From: Rallus limicola
Taxonomy: Eukaryota > Chordata > Aves > Gruiformes > Rallidae
Direction: 5' to 3'
Assembly: GCA_022605955.1 (NCBI GenBank)
Contig: JAKCOZ010000003.1
Location: 54,994,179-55,058,178 of the forward strand
Length of the DNA: 64,000 nt
This document shows positions 1 through 13,009 of the stretch, in pieces (positions within the stretch are counted from its first letter, which is position 1; each line of letters begins with the position of its first letter). Made by a program: the position numbers and the translations under genes. Under the pieces are notes generated by a model. That model was not told the DNA's origin and did not search any database. It worked only from the letters and a program-made list of their open reading frames with translations.

Positions 1-1961
1 GACTCAACCCGAAGTAATTCAACTGGAGATGTAAAACTATCAGAAAATTACATGATTTAATAAAAGGGATGGAACAGTTTTTCTACAAGAGAAATACAGT
101 GATTATCCACAATTTTTACATTAACTGAAATGTGCAGCATCTTATTTAACATTGTGTTTTGTGAGTAAATTTTGAAGAATATCTTCTACATAGTCTGTGT
201 CTACATGCTAGATATCTGCGCACTCCGTGTACGAGCAAGCAGTGGGCACATTCTTGCATCAATTTAAACATTTAATGACTCAAATATATTTTGTTTTATT
301 TCTCCTATCTGGATTTTTATGTCCAATTCTTTTACTGTTTAGAAAATTCTATTGATAATGTAACTGAAGGAAAGGAAAAGAACAAAGGCTTCCGGTGAGA
401 ACTTTCTCTGGTCCATATACCACTTTGCAATGAATTTGCAGTGGTGGGTTGATTTGTTTGGGTTTTTTTCTCACGTGGGAGAAATAGCAATACATGATGA
501 GCAATTGCATTTGTGCATCACTTGTTTTAGATACGTATATATACATGTTATTATCACCATCACCTTCTTACTTTGTTATCCCATTAAACTGTATCTATCT
601 CAACTCATGAGAATTTCTTCCATTCTCCTCCCCATCCCTTTGTTGGGGATAGGGGTGAGCAATTAGCTACACAGTGCTTGGATACCATCTGTGGATAAAC
701 CATGACACCAGATGTTCAGAAATAAAGTTTATGGTGCATAATAAAAACCTGTGGTGGGAGAAGAATACAAATTTAACTCAGATTCACGTGAAGAGAAGAT
801 GCAAGATCTCACCCTAGAAAGATGCACCTAAGGGCAATGGGCAGGTGGGCTATATTTCTAGTCAGTGAGGGCAGACTTGGCTCTGGAATTCTTGGACCTA
901 TGCCGATTTGTCTCTGTAAATTCCCATAATCCACACCATTCACCTAAAGGCTGCCTGTCCGTTACCCTCATCTCTGTATATTAAATGCAGATGTAATATA
1001 GAATATATAAAATGTTCCTTTACTTTCTTGTTATGCTCTAACTGATTTTCTTGACCTTCCTGCTGCTACATACTCCTTTGTGCTGAAACGGAGTAGTTAA
1101 AAACTTACTCTAAAACAATTTAGTTTATTTCTGAGTTATATGAATATGCAAGGGTGATGCTCCCTTAGGCTTTTTCAGTCAGTATCTTTACAAAGCAGCT
1201 GCTTATGGAAAAAATAACATATAAATGCTGACAGGAGGTGCATCCTGGAAATGCCACATGCCCTCAGAAATAATGGTATAACTGCACTGCTCCTAGCTGA
1301 ATGTGTTTTGCAGATCAATAAAATACATTAACTCTAAACCAGCTGGATTGAATTATGAAAGTAAAATACGCACACACAAGTAATGTGGGGAGGAGAGAGA
1401 AGGAATGAGGTAGTTTAAATAGAAACAAATACAACAACAGAAGCCTATTTTTAAAAAGTATAGCAAGTGTACAGACCCATCTCAACATGATTTGAGCAAA
1501 CATAAAGTTGGCATGTGTAAAAATGAATAAAAGATGAAGGATTTCTAAGGTTTAACAAAGCATGTTGGTTTTACTCTTTCAAAATCTTTCAGTCTTCAAG
1601 ACAGAAAAAAATTCCAATTTAAATTATTCACTTACAGTGGTGACACTGAATGCATAATTGGAATGAACAACTAAAATATATATGGTATCAATGCAAATTC
1701 ACCTAAATACAATGTGACCTGTGTTTCTAATCAATAACGGCTCTCAATTTCATTTTAGTTGTTACTGGAAAAACAAAGCATTTTGCTGTTTTGAAGAATG
1801 AAAACTCCTCTGATAAATTTCCTCCCACAGAGTGATTTTGTTTCTTTTCACAGGTTTGAATCTTTTTATATTTATATATTTGTAATCAATAATTTGGTAT
1901 TTTTAATATAAGAAGTGAGAAATAGCCATGTGAGGTGAAAAAGGAAGGTTGATCAACAGGT

Positions 1962-2192
1962 CAAGAGAGGTGATCCTGTCCCTCTAACTTTTTTTATGAT
2001 GAGGGTGGTGAGACACTGGCACAGGTTGCCCAAAGAATCTGTGGCTGTCCCCTCCCTGGTAGTGTTCAAGACCAGGCTGAATGGGGTTTTGGGCAGCCTG
2101 GTCTGGTTGAAGATGTCCTGGCTGATTGCAGGGGCTTGGATTAGATGACCCTTAATGGTCCCTTTCAACCCAAACTATTCTATGATTCTGTA
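1962..2192 (+). mobile_element. CR1 LINE 3' fragment, internally deleted
   Basis: The stretch reads as the 3' end of an avian CR1 element. It opens with a short piece resembling the region around GGTGATCCTGTCCCTCTA, then skips to the block encoding the end of ORF2 (TGAGACACTGGCACAGGTTG). It closes with the typical CR1 tail ending in TTCTATGATTCTG. The skip implies an internal deletion of a few hundred bases relative to intact copies I know. There is no coding capacity. CR1 copies usually lack target-site duplications, so the 5' border is approximate. Confidence 0.85.
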
Positions 2193-5100
2193 ATTCACTG
2201 AAATTAGATTTGAGACCATTTTAAACTGAAATGAAATGAGAACTTCACTCTGCAACTTTCTGGTGGGAATTATGAAACTGTTTCTCTTTACAAATCAGCT
2301 AAAACTTCTCTGTACCTGTGTACTTGGAGGATGCAAAACCATGGTTGCACTAAAATGATTGTTGTTTATCACTATTCTTAATGGCATACATAATGCTGTC
2401 TGTGGCTAGATTTATTAACCTAATCAAACATTGGCATGGTACTGGTTTCAGGGCAAACTGTACTGAATTTCTCTTAAGTGAATGGTTTGATTACTTTGTT
2501 CAGTGGACCAACTATTAGTAAGGAAGATTATTCTTTTGATTATGTTAAACATGTAATAGATAACAGGTTTTTAAGATCAATCTTGTCATTTAGACTGTGC
2601 CCAGTGAATATGAAATGTCTAGTTGAAAAAGGTTTTGACTGTCTGCAAGTTAGATAACAAATTTTTTGGTAAATATATGCTACTTTCATTAGATTGAGTC
2701 CTTTTTGGTATTTCTTATTTAACATCCTCCTCAACATTTTTCACAGTAAATACCATGCCTTCAAATATGTGCCCTGAATCCAAGAACTCTTACTCTAATT
2801 GTGTGCTGTCTGCTGTATAACTTTAGCTGTATAATTGAATAATAATGAAGTTTGCATTCTGAGCATTCCTCTGTTTTCATTAGGTATTTTTTTCGTCTCT
2901 CACTTGCTCCTATCTGTGGTTTATCATACCATCTCACTGTAGTATGCTTGCATTAAAGCCACTGCACTGGAACTGAGTTCACCTACTCAGATCTCCAGGA
3001 CTTCTTATAGAGCCCCACGTACTTTTCTCAGCCTTTGCACCAGCCAACCCATATCCTAGTCTGAATGTCAGATTTAATTGCAAGAGCAATACCACAGATC
3101 ATGAAATAGGGTCATAGCTTGAGAGAAGAGATTGTCCTTAGGAATTTTATTTTCTCTACTGGAATGGAACAAGGAAGAAATGGGGAGGCATGTCCATCCA
3201 CTAAAGCACATGTCCACTGAACAGGGTACCTCAGGGAGCTGATGGAAGTGTCTTTATCTACATAGGATCATGGTACAGCTGATAGAGAAAGAAACTCTCC
3301 CCTGGAACTGATAAAGAGCATCTGCATTAAACTACTCTGAATTACCATCTGCAGGAGTCTGAATTTTGCTGGCTGTGTAGGAAGTCTACGTACAGCCGTC
3401 AAAGTGAAGTTACTGACAGCCACTGATGTGAAATTTTATTAATGTCTTCCTCCTGCGTTGCCCATTCTTACAAACAAACCCCATGACAAATTGGGGCACT
3501 GGTCATTGTAGATATCCATGTGTGAACAGCACAAAAGGAGATGCATGGTTACTATTCCTGTTCATCCTGCATCGCTCAGGATAGTGGTGTTCTCCCTGTT
3601 CTCTCACCCTCAAACATCAATCCCAGATCTCCATGATGAGGCTCTCCAAAAAGTTTGTTCTCTTGGCTGAACCATCTGCCTCAGCCTTACCTTTTTCAGT
3701 CAGAGTATTTTCATCCGTGGTATCTAGACTGAAGAACCTGAATTCCTTTAAATGGCTCAGCAGATGGATTTTATAGTTGCTCTGCAGGATAATTTTGTGG
3801 ATTTTCCTGTAATCAAAGAGTGCAGTTTTAGTCATAAATGCAGTGAGAGACTTTCTAACTTTTTATGTTGCAGTTATGAAAGTATCCCAGATACTATCTA
3901 CGCATTTCTGTACACTGAGATGGCATTACCAGTGCTGTGTGGGTCATAAATACTTGGTATGGAGCTGTGAAAAGGCAAGCTGGCTAAAGCAAAGTTAGAT
4001 CCAGTAGGTAAATTATGAGTTAGTTCTTTTCTTTGTTCACTAATCTGTGGAAACAGGACAATGAAATATAGAACAAAGAAGCCTATTAAGGGCTTGGCTA
4101 TAGCTCTTTCTGAATTTGACTTACTCAAAGAAGTTTTTTTTAACTCTTCTTTAGATAATAAAATCTTAGTGCAGGTAGATAGTTCAGACCAAGGAATGAA
4201 TATCTTTGAACTTCTGTTTCTCTGATCAGCAAAAAATAATGTTTAAAAACCGCACATGATATTAAGAGAGGTTGTATCCCATGTGATCACTAATCAAGTA
4301 AAAATAATACAATGAAACAGTCTATATAAAAGAAATAAGGATTTTGCATCAGTGGTTGTAATGCACTTGACTTTCAGATGCAGAATACAGGAGTTTTTGA
4401 GGAAGAAAGAAGGAGGAGGGCAGAGGAAAGAGCAGAATAAGCTGAAGACAAAATGAATGCATGGCTACATCCAAGTTAATAATTTAGCTGTTAAGAGTTC
4501 ATGCAAGTGGGACCAACAGTGGCCATGTGAAGTCTGGTCTGGTGTGTCTGACCCCTTTCCAATGTTGGCAAGGAACAGATGCCCAGAGAAAATCAAACTA
4601 CAGCAAGCATGGAGTGTTGTTTCCTTTAGCATATCCTACAAGCTTTCAGAAATTTGCTGCTGAGGGACTTAGGGATCCAGAGGTGTTATCTCTGTATGTT
4701 TCTTCCAGTTGTTTGTCCAATCACTTTTTGAGTCCGCATTAATTTTACTATTAGGCTAAAAGTATGGGCATCACAACGTCATGACTGCTGTACTGCCATG
4801 GTTCAAAGCTAGTTTTCCTGGATGTCCCAGGCTGGGATGACTTTACCAGAGGGCCCAGAGTGACGCAGTGGGCATGGGCTGATGCTTGTACTGTAAGGAT
4901 TGTGTCCCTGTCTTTACAGATGGAACTGGGACCTGGTGTTCCTCACATCTCAGGTGACTGCAACAAGTGCTCTGTCAGCTCCCTCAGGGTGTTAAAAGGG
5001 GAGAGGAGCATGTTCCCTTTCCTTCCCCTCAGACTATGAAATCAGTACCCCAAAAGTTAGGACATTCTTATATGATTTAGGTTAACCTTTCTGTGGTACA

Positions 5101-8100
5101 GGAGGAAAGTTATTTTTTATGAGTCACTTCATTTTGGTTTTTTAATGCCTAGTCATCATTTAGTGGGTGGTGTTTAGGCTGCTAAATATTTTTTCTTTAT
5201 ATTTTATTACCTTGAAGGTCTCTCAGACTCTGGTAAGCACTTGCAGTTTTAGGGCATCTGAATTTAAGAACAGGTCATTGGCAATACTCAGATGAATTCT
5301 CAGAAAAAGAAAAGTCTCTGACCTAGATCCAGCCTACTTGCTTTTACACCAAGGTTTGTTCTTTTCATAGAGCCAAAATAAGATTTCAGCTGCAAAACTC
5401 CTTTGCTTCCTGCTGTCACTGCCTAATACAATAATGCACAGCTTTTTGTAGGTTGTAATATTTGATGGAGGACTGTGATTTACCAAAAAAACAGATCAAA
5501 TCTTGAGGGCTCAGATATTAGGTAAATTAATTTCCTGAAGAACTGTAAACTAACCAGATAAAACCTAAAGTCTCAAAGGCATTAAATTAAGAAAGAAAGG
5601 GACAAAATATTGCCTTCAATACCAGCTAAGTGAAGAAGAAGAAGGCTTGAAACCAGAACTGAACCTCTGCCCTTAAAAGCTGTGGAAAATAAAACATGGC
5701 AAAAATTGTATCTTTAGACTATAGAGAAAATAATTGAATTTTTCTGTGTAGTACCAAGCATCACCTTACCATGAAAAGAACCTGTCTTTTGTAGCACTGG
5801 AACTCCTGAATCCTAGTCCTAACTTTTATGCTGATTCTCCATGTGAAACTATAATTGGTTCACCTTCATTCATTTTTAAGCAAATTAAAACATTCAGAGG
5901 AAGACACATTTGCCTTCATGAGTAGATTATATGAGACCTTTTTAAATCTACTGTAAACCACAATTTTTAAAATTTCCTAAGGGTACATTCCTACAAATAC
6001 TTAGAGGAAAAAAAATTGGTAGAATATATAAGTATGTATGTAGAACAAGAATAAAGTATTCCTTGGAAGATCAAGCTTTGAATGTTTTGAAATGTTCTTA
6101 GTGAGAAAGCATTGTGATAGTATGATTTGGTGCATGTCTGCCTATGTGTCTTTCAATTTATGTATCAAGTTTGCCTAGATTTTTCCTAATAGTATTTTCT
6201 GCCACTTGGTAATTTAGTTACTTCCTTCCTTTTTTCTATGTAGCTTTGAATCACTTTGATTCAAAGAGATTGGTGATAGCACTCAGAAAACTAAAGGTCC
6301 AATGCCAAGAACATATCATTTTCATTTGTCATTTTGTTTGGGATCAGATGCTTCACATAATTTACTGTCTAGTCTGGGTTGTTCATAGAACAGAGAGATG
6401 CAGTTCCTTCTGCTTAATTGTCCTTTCTAAATTGGCTGCAAATATTGTCTGTGACAGTGGAGATTCTTCCTAACAGGTTTCGGTAAAGCAGTACACTGTG
6501 GAGTCACGAGTCAGGTTTATATCACTTCACTCCTTCAGCCGTCTCCCAGAAGTTGTACTAAATTAAGCCCACATTATCGTCTGCCTGTTCTTGACTATCA
6601 GATAGCTACTGCTAGAAAATTCAAAGCTTTTCTTCATGGTTGCGTTATAAAAGCATTTCATAAACGTTTTAATTCAGTGCTTGAGGCTTGTTAAGTAAAC
6701 TGCTTTGCATCATATCCAGCTGCTTTCCCAACTGAAAAGAGCAGAAAAAAAGATATGATATCTTCAGTGCACTCTGATTTTTCACCTCTCCTGAACAATA
6801 CTATTTCATGAACTTCAGTTTCTCACTGAAAATGCCTCCATGCAGGATACATGTTTTCTCTTATTAGACATGCCATTGTTTTGACTTATTTTCATTTTTA
6901 TTTTTCATCTTTTTCTTGTAAGAAAGTCTTTGTCACTGGAATGCAGTTTGGACTGTGAAGTTATGTTTATTAAAAACCTGTAGATGTACTTCCTTCTAGC
7001 AATCACTTATTGAGACCACACAACACTTTTTACTTATTCTGATTACAATATATTTTTCCTCTGGCAGGCAGTGTGTATCTGTTCCAGTCAGTTCCTTGTC
7101 AACAATGACAATTTTATTTCAGGGTCAAAAAATGGGGTAATTTTAATTTGTTCAAACTCTGCTACCAGAAAGAAGGAACGAAAGTCAAATGTCTGAATCA
7201 GATTTTAAAATAATTTGATAAATTTCAGGGTCTCAAGAACAAAGTTATGTCTAGAGTGCCATGGTAATGTCTGCAGTTTCAGTGATACACACTTGTAAAA
7301 ACTTTATTTTTTATATGCTTATTTTCTGATAAATTGGTTTCAAAGGAGGGGAGAGGAGTGCTCTCTAATGATAATAATGGTTACTAAAGATCATGTTATC
7401 TAGCAAGTTTCTTATTGAAAAATAGTCACAACTGGTATCCAAAGTCTAGAGCCCTGATGTTTCCCTTGCAGAAGCAGTTTACATCCTGTGTGAGCTCTTT
7501 AAGGAGCTGAAAGAGAAACCCTTTGGAAATGCCTGTCTGCTTCACTGCACTCTGATCTCATTTTTCTAGCAGATGGGCATGAAATGAAACCACAGGTACA
7601 TTTTGGAAAATTCCTTCACTGCTCTTCATCCCTGAGTTTGCCGCTGACTGACTGACATTGGGGCTGTATTTAATACTGATAGATTAAACACGACCAGGTC
7701 TGTTGTCTCTCCTGGAAGTCAATTGCCTCCACAGCCTGTTTCCATACAGCTGGACTTTTTAGTTACCAAGGCAAGGTGGCCTCTAGTGAACCTGTGCTAA
7801 CTATTGGGCTGTGTTTGGGAGTTAGTTATTTTGAAGAGTATTAATTGGCCTGAGACAAATCCATCACTTCTGAAAAGTTGTGAGCATGTACAAACTCCAC
7901 TGTGGGACAGTGTTTCCTGGCACTGTTAATTTTTCACATGGGAAAAAATAGACATAGTCTGAACTTTTAACATTTTATTCTAAACGTTAAAAAGAGCTTT
8001 GTAACAGCTTTGTAAACTGTAATTCCGTAAAAAAAAAAAGTTATTAAAATATTTCTTTAGAATAGAATCTTATTTTAAATGAGATTAATGCATTACAAAC

Positions 8101-9290
8101 TTTCTTCAGTTAAAGGAGCATGGTGACCAGATAAAAGGATGAATCAGAGCTGTCTGATTCATAAGCAAAATAATAGAAAAAAAGTATTTTTCCCATAAGC
8201 TTTAATTTATTAGTTTGTAACTTTAGATACACATCCATAGGAATTAATTACTGCATCCCTGATTAGGTACAGATACACAGAACAAATTGCAGTATTGGCT
8301 AGTACAGAAGCCTCCCCTATGAGATTCTGAGCTTCTTCTGTGATCCATCCTTTTGAATGCAAGGGGCATATGAGCATAGTAGCTCAAATATGTGTGAAAG
8401 ACCAGGCTATACTCATAAGCCAAACATCTGCACTTCTGTTGTTTTTGAATCACCACACAGATTCCACAATGAAAATTATTCATCATTGCCACAAAAAAGG
8501 TGATCACAGGTAGATATTCTATTGCTTGCTTTTAACAGGGCGGGAGTTGTATTAATAGATAAATACTCATTTGTTTTTCTGCCTCAGGAAAAATAATTAA
8601 AAGCAAAAGAAAAATCTGTTACACTACATTGTTTTCGTTTGATGGCTAGTGCCAAAGACATAGCACCAAAACATGAGTAAGCTGTATTGACAGCAAAATC
8701 ACGTAATGACTCTGAACAAAGTAAATATATAATATTTAGCCATTGCTCCTCCAGTCAAACCTCTTTTCCTGTGGAATGCAATGCCAAACACTTTATAAAA
8801 ATTTTCTACCAGTATTGGTCTTGAAAGTATTTGCTGAGTCATTTGCACCATCTGTTATCTGTGCATGTATCAGCAGAGAGAAATGTTGAGAAGTTTCTAA
8901 GACATCTGCTTATTCCACCGAGCTTTACGATTCAGGTTTTTTTTCCTTAAATCGTATGTACTTAAACACTTCCTAAAATATACTCTTCTTCCTTGTTCTT
9001 AAGTTTTTTAGAATAACAGCAGAATTTTTAGTCTTCCAAGTCTGATGCCACCTTACCTTTGTTTACTAGTTTTATAAAACCACCAGAGATTCTTAGTATC
9101 AATAGCTGTGATAAGAAGTAGGGGTTTTGCATGACAGTACTTTCACCATTGCATGAGATTTGAAACAGTGAATGTTGAGCAAATTGTCCAACTGGGTTAT
9201 TCATTGTGGTATTCAACCAACTTATAATTTGTATTCTGAAATACAAAAGCAGAGCCAGAATTTGAAGATTTGCAGATGCCAAATCCAAAG

Positions 9291-9336
9291 GGTGAGAAAC
9301 CTTTGAGAACAGTGATGAGAAACCTTTGAGGACAGT
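9291..9336. repeat. 23 bp tandem duplication, two copies
   Basis: Copy one is 9291-9313 and copy two 9314-9336. Both share the core TGAGAAACCTTTGAG followed by A or G and ACAGT, and they differ at two positions. The near identity suggests a local duplication. I see no function. Confidence 0.85.
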
Positions 9337-9789
9337 GATACTTCTATAGAAAGTGTAACAGTTAGGAGGATTTGGACTTGTATTTAGGTGATGGAAGATT
9401 TGGTAAGAAGTGTGTCTTTTTTGCTACTTCTCTATGACATGCCTAATAGAAATGTCATTACCTTACAGGTATAAACTTTTCATAGCACACCTTTTTGATA
9501 AGATAAAAAATATATTTTTAAAAATTCTTAAATTTAAGAAGTCTTTATGAAACTATTGGAAATAATGCCTTCCAAATAAATATATACAAATAAGTCTCAT
9601 TACAGCTGTATAAGACAAAATACACATTAATTGAATTCTCTCTGGAAAACACTGTCAATTTTACAGAAACTTCAGCCAGCAATGGCTCATGTCCTTCACA
9701 TTTTAGTCAGAGGTTTACTTGGGGCAACTACTTCCTGTGACAACACTAAAATCAGAAAGATTACGGGCTGTCTAGCTGTCTCCATGCTC

Positions 9790-11410
9790 ATAAATGGAAG
9801 ATCACCACAGAGCTAATACAAAAAGATCCAGGAGATTCCTAAAGCAACTGGATGATAACATCCTTGTTCAGGTATTAAGGAAGCCAGAAAAGAAAAGTGC
9901 CCTACTAGATCTCTTGCTCCTATACAGTGATGGACACGAGGTGGAAGTTGAGGTAGGTGGACCTCTTGGCCATAGTGACCATTAATTAGTGGAATTTAAA
10001 ATATTTGATGAGCAGAGGAAAACTGTCTCCAAAACTTCATTAGACCAGCAGATTTTGGACTGCTCAGGGAACTAGTTCGTAAGGTCCCCTGGGAAACTGC
10101 TTTGAAGGCACTGAGGTCAACACTGGTTCCTTTTTAAGTAGTACCTTCTAAAAGCCCAGGACCAGGCAATTGCAAAATATTGGAAGTCAGGTGGAAGTAG
10201 GAGGCCAGCTTGGCTGAACAGGGACCTTCTTCTAGAGCTGAGGTGGAAAGGGAAAGTGTACGGACAACGGAAGAAGCAAAGGTCAGTGTGGTGGTTTGAT
10301 CCTGGGTCTCACAATATCTTGCTGAACAAAATGTCCAGCAAACAACTAGGCAAAGCCATAATGCGTTGGGTGGGCAGTTGGCTGATGGGTCAGGCCCAGA
10401 GGGTGATAGTAAATGCGGTTACATCTGGCTGGTGGCCTGTCACAGTGGGGTTCCCCAGGGCTCCAGTTTCGGCCCAGTTCTTTTTATCATTTTCATAAAC
10501 GACCTGGACTCAGGACTAGAGGGTGTCTTAAGTAAATGTGCAGATGACACTAAACTGGGAGTTGACTCTGTTGAGTGTGGAGAAGCCTTATGGAGAGACC
10601 TGGACAGATGAGAGAGCTGGGCAATCACCAACAGCTTGAAGTTTAACAAGGGCAAGTGCCGGATTCTGCACCTGCGAAGGGGCAACCCTGGCTGCACATC
10701 CAGGCTGGGGGATGAGATGCTGGAGAACAGCCATGCTGAGAGGGATTTGGGGGTCTTGGTTGACAGCAAGTTAACCATGAGCCAGCAGCCAGGAGAGCCA
10801 ACCTTATCCTGGGATGCATCAAGCATGGCATTGCCAGACGGTCCAGGGAGGGGATTGTCCTGCTCTGCACTGTGCTGGTGCGGCCTCACCTTGAGTCTTG
10901 TGTGTGCAGCTTTGGGTGCCACAGTACAAGAGGGACATAAAAATATTGGAGAGTGTCCAGAGGAGGGCAACAAGGATGGGGAACGGTCTGGAGGGGAAGT
11001 CTTATGAGGAGAGGCTGAAGTCCCTTGGTTTGTGTAGCCTGGAGAAGAGTAGGCTGATGGGAGACCTCATCACGGTCTATGGCTTCCTGATGAAGGGGGA
11101 GTGAAGGGACAGGCGCTGATCTCCTCTCTCTGGTGACCAGGGATAGAACCCGAGGGAACAGCATGAAGCTGCAACAGAGAGGTTTAGGCTGGATGTTAGG
11201 AAGAGTTTCTTTACTGAGATGGTTGTTGGGCAGTGGCACAGGCTCCCCAGGAAAGTGGTCACAGCACCCAGCTTGGCTGAACTCAAGATAACGTCTGGAT
11301 GATGCACTCAGTCCCATGCGCTGACTTGGCTGGCACTTTATGGAGCCAGGAGCTGGACTGGTGTTCCTCATGAGTCCTTTCCAACTCAGGATGTTCTGTG
11401 ATTCTATGAT
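9790..11410 (+). mobile_element. CR1 LINE, 5'-truncated, internally deleted ORF2
   Basis: This is the largest transposable element here. Broken frames match, in order, the end of the CR1 endonuclease (ALLDLLL and LGHSDH near 9900-9985), the endonuclease-RT linker (RPAWLNRDLLLELRWK near 10200-10245), and the second half of the reverse transcriptase: [10 protein letters not shown] near 10297-10326, GVPQGS near 10450, [12 protein letters not shown] near 10480-10515, and ADDTKLG near 10541-10561. After these come the ORF2 C-terminus ([23 protein letters not shown] in two stretches near 10997-11066) and the 3' tail ending in TTCTATGAT. Between about 10283 and 10297 the first half of the RT is missing, so the motifs on either side nearly abut. 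A TGA at 10609-10611 and several frameshifts also break it. It is a dead copy. The 5' border is uncertain by about 50 bp. Confidence 0.9.
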
Positions 11411-12995
11411 AAAAAAAATCCGTTTTAATGGATACTGCAGTAGGGGTGGGATAGGAGCTACCTTCTGTGTCCATAGTATTAACCTCTTTTTGGTTTCAGC
11501 ACAGGACAAGCTCATGCCAGCTGCCTGGAAGGATGTACCTGCTATGGCTTAGGAGAGTGTTATGTGGCCAGTGCCACACCACAGGCATTTCTAGCAGTAG
11601 ACCAGTTGAAACCAAGTTCTAGAACTAGTAAATGTTTTCTGAAAGTTTTTAGTTTTCTAAAATAGATTAATACCATCTGTGTCCTGTGATGATTTGTATC
11701 CATCTTCCATCCTTCAGATACTATTTACTTTCAGAAGAACTTAAAGGCAATTGTGAGTGTTTAGGTGAATGGATATGTGTGACTGATTACAAGGCAAGCT
11801 CTTCAGGTTAGGGAGGTAGCTACTTCCTCACTCCTACTTCAGTTTTGAAAGAGAGAATGAGGAGTGTGGGCTCAAGATCACTCTAGGGACTTTTAAATGT
11901 AATTTCTAAGTCAGTCTTTGCTTCATGATTGTAAAGCATGACGTTGCAAAATGAGAGGACCATTTATGTGACACATGCAGCAACTGTGATGTGAAAGGAA
12001 AAAGGAACTGAGTCAGAAATGAGGGAACCACTACTGTCTGTGCAATGGTCTGCTTGTTAAGAGATTTCAAAATCAATTTCTATCTCAGTGCAAGGGTATG
12101 GCTGAGTGAAGATAAGCTGTGCCTGAGGCAATGATGACAATATGGGAGTGGAATTGATTTGTCTGGTGACAACAAAATCTGGTGAAAAACACCATAGATT
12201 CCGGTAAAATAGAAACCCTTTCTTAATGCACCCAGAAAAATAATTTGCCTTTTATTGTTGTCCCTTAGAAGGTGCCATGTGGCCTTTCTGTGATTTATTT
12301 CTTGTGAGCTGAAAAGTTAATAGTACAAAAAGATATCTATAGCAGGTTTGTGTGTAATTATGAAAGGAAAGATAACACCCAGCGGTAAAGGAAGAGGCTT
12401 GGAAACAGGCTTCTAAAAATCAGGAGTGTCCTGTGATGAATGCATTTTTCAGGGTAACTGCTAAGTTTAACATCTATACTTAGAGAAGTAATTGGAAATC
12501 ATCAGTGATCATTCCTTTCACAAATGTGAGGATTTCCTAATATCATCAAGCTAGATTATGTAATCAATCCTTGGATAAACAGCTTTGGTATTTCTCACAA
12601 TTACAGTCTTTAATAGTTTTTCCAAATTAATGTCATTTCATTTAAAACATTTTAAACCGATTACTGCTAATCTGGAAACTGTGATCAACCCATTGTCAAC
12701 TAAGAAATTAAATGCCCTTTTTTACTGATTGGTAGGAGCTTTGTTCAGCTCATAGAGGTTTTGTTTCAGTTTGATTTTTTCAAATCCATATATTACTAAC
12801 AGAATATGACCGTTTAGGGAAACATTTAACATGTATTTATGTAAATATTAATATTAAAAATTGAGTAATGAAAAGCTGACTATGTAAACAGAGGATTCTT
12901 TATTTCACAGGACAGGCTTTTATTAACTTAGAGATGCTATCTGTGAATGTGCTCTGTAAAAATCTTATTATTCAAGTGCAAAAATACTTCTTATT

Positions 12996-13009
12996 AAAAA
13001 AAAAAAAAA
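12996..13009. repeat. A homopolymer, 14 bases
   Basis: A run of 14 A follows TTATT. It is not preceded by anything I can identify as a retrocopy, so it is listed only as a simple repeat. Confidence 0.7.

Noticed and set aside
10284..10303. GTGGTGGTTTGATCCTGG, resembling the start of the LTR at 35.9 kb
   Set aside because: It lies in reading frame with a CR1 reverse-transcriptase motif ([12 protein letters not shown] matches the FDxxSHxILL region), so the similarity to the LTR start is coincidental.
10886..11515. 209-codon open frame on the minus strand
   Set aside because: It is the antisense of the CR1 ORF2 C-terminus and tail. CR1 copies often leave such open frames.
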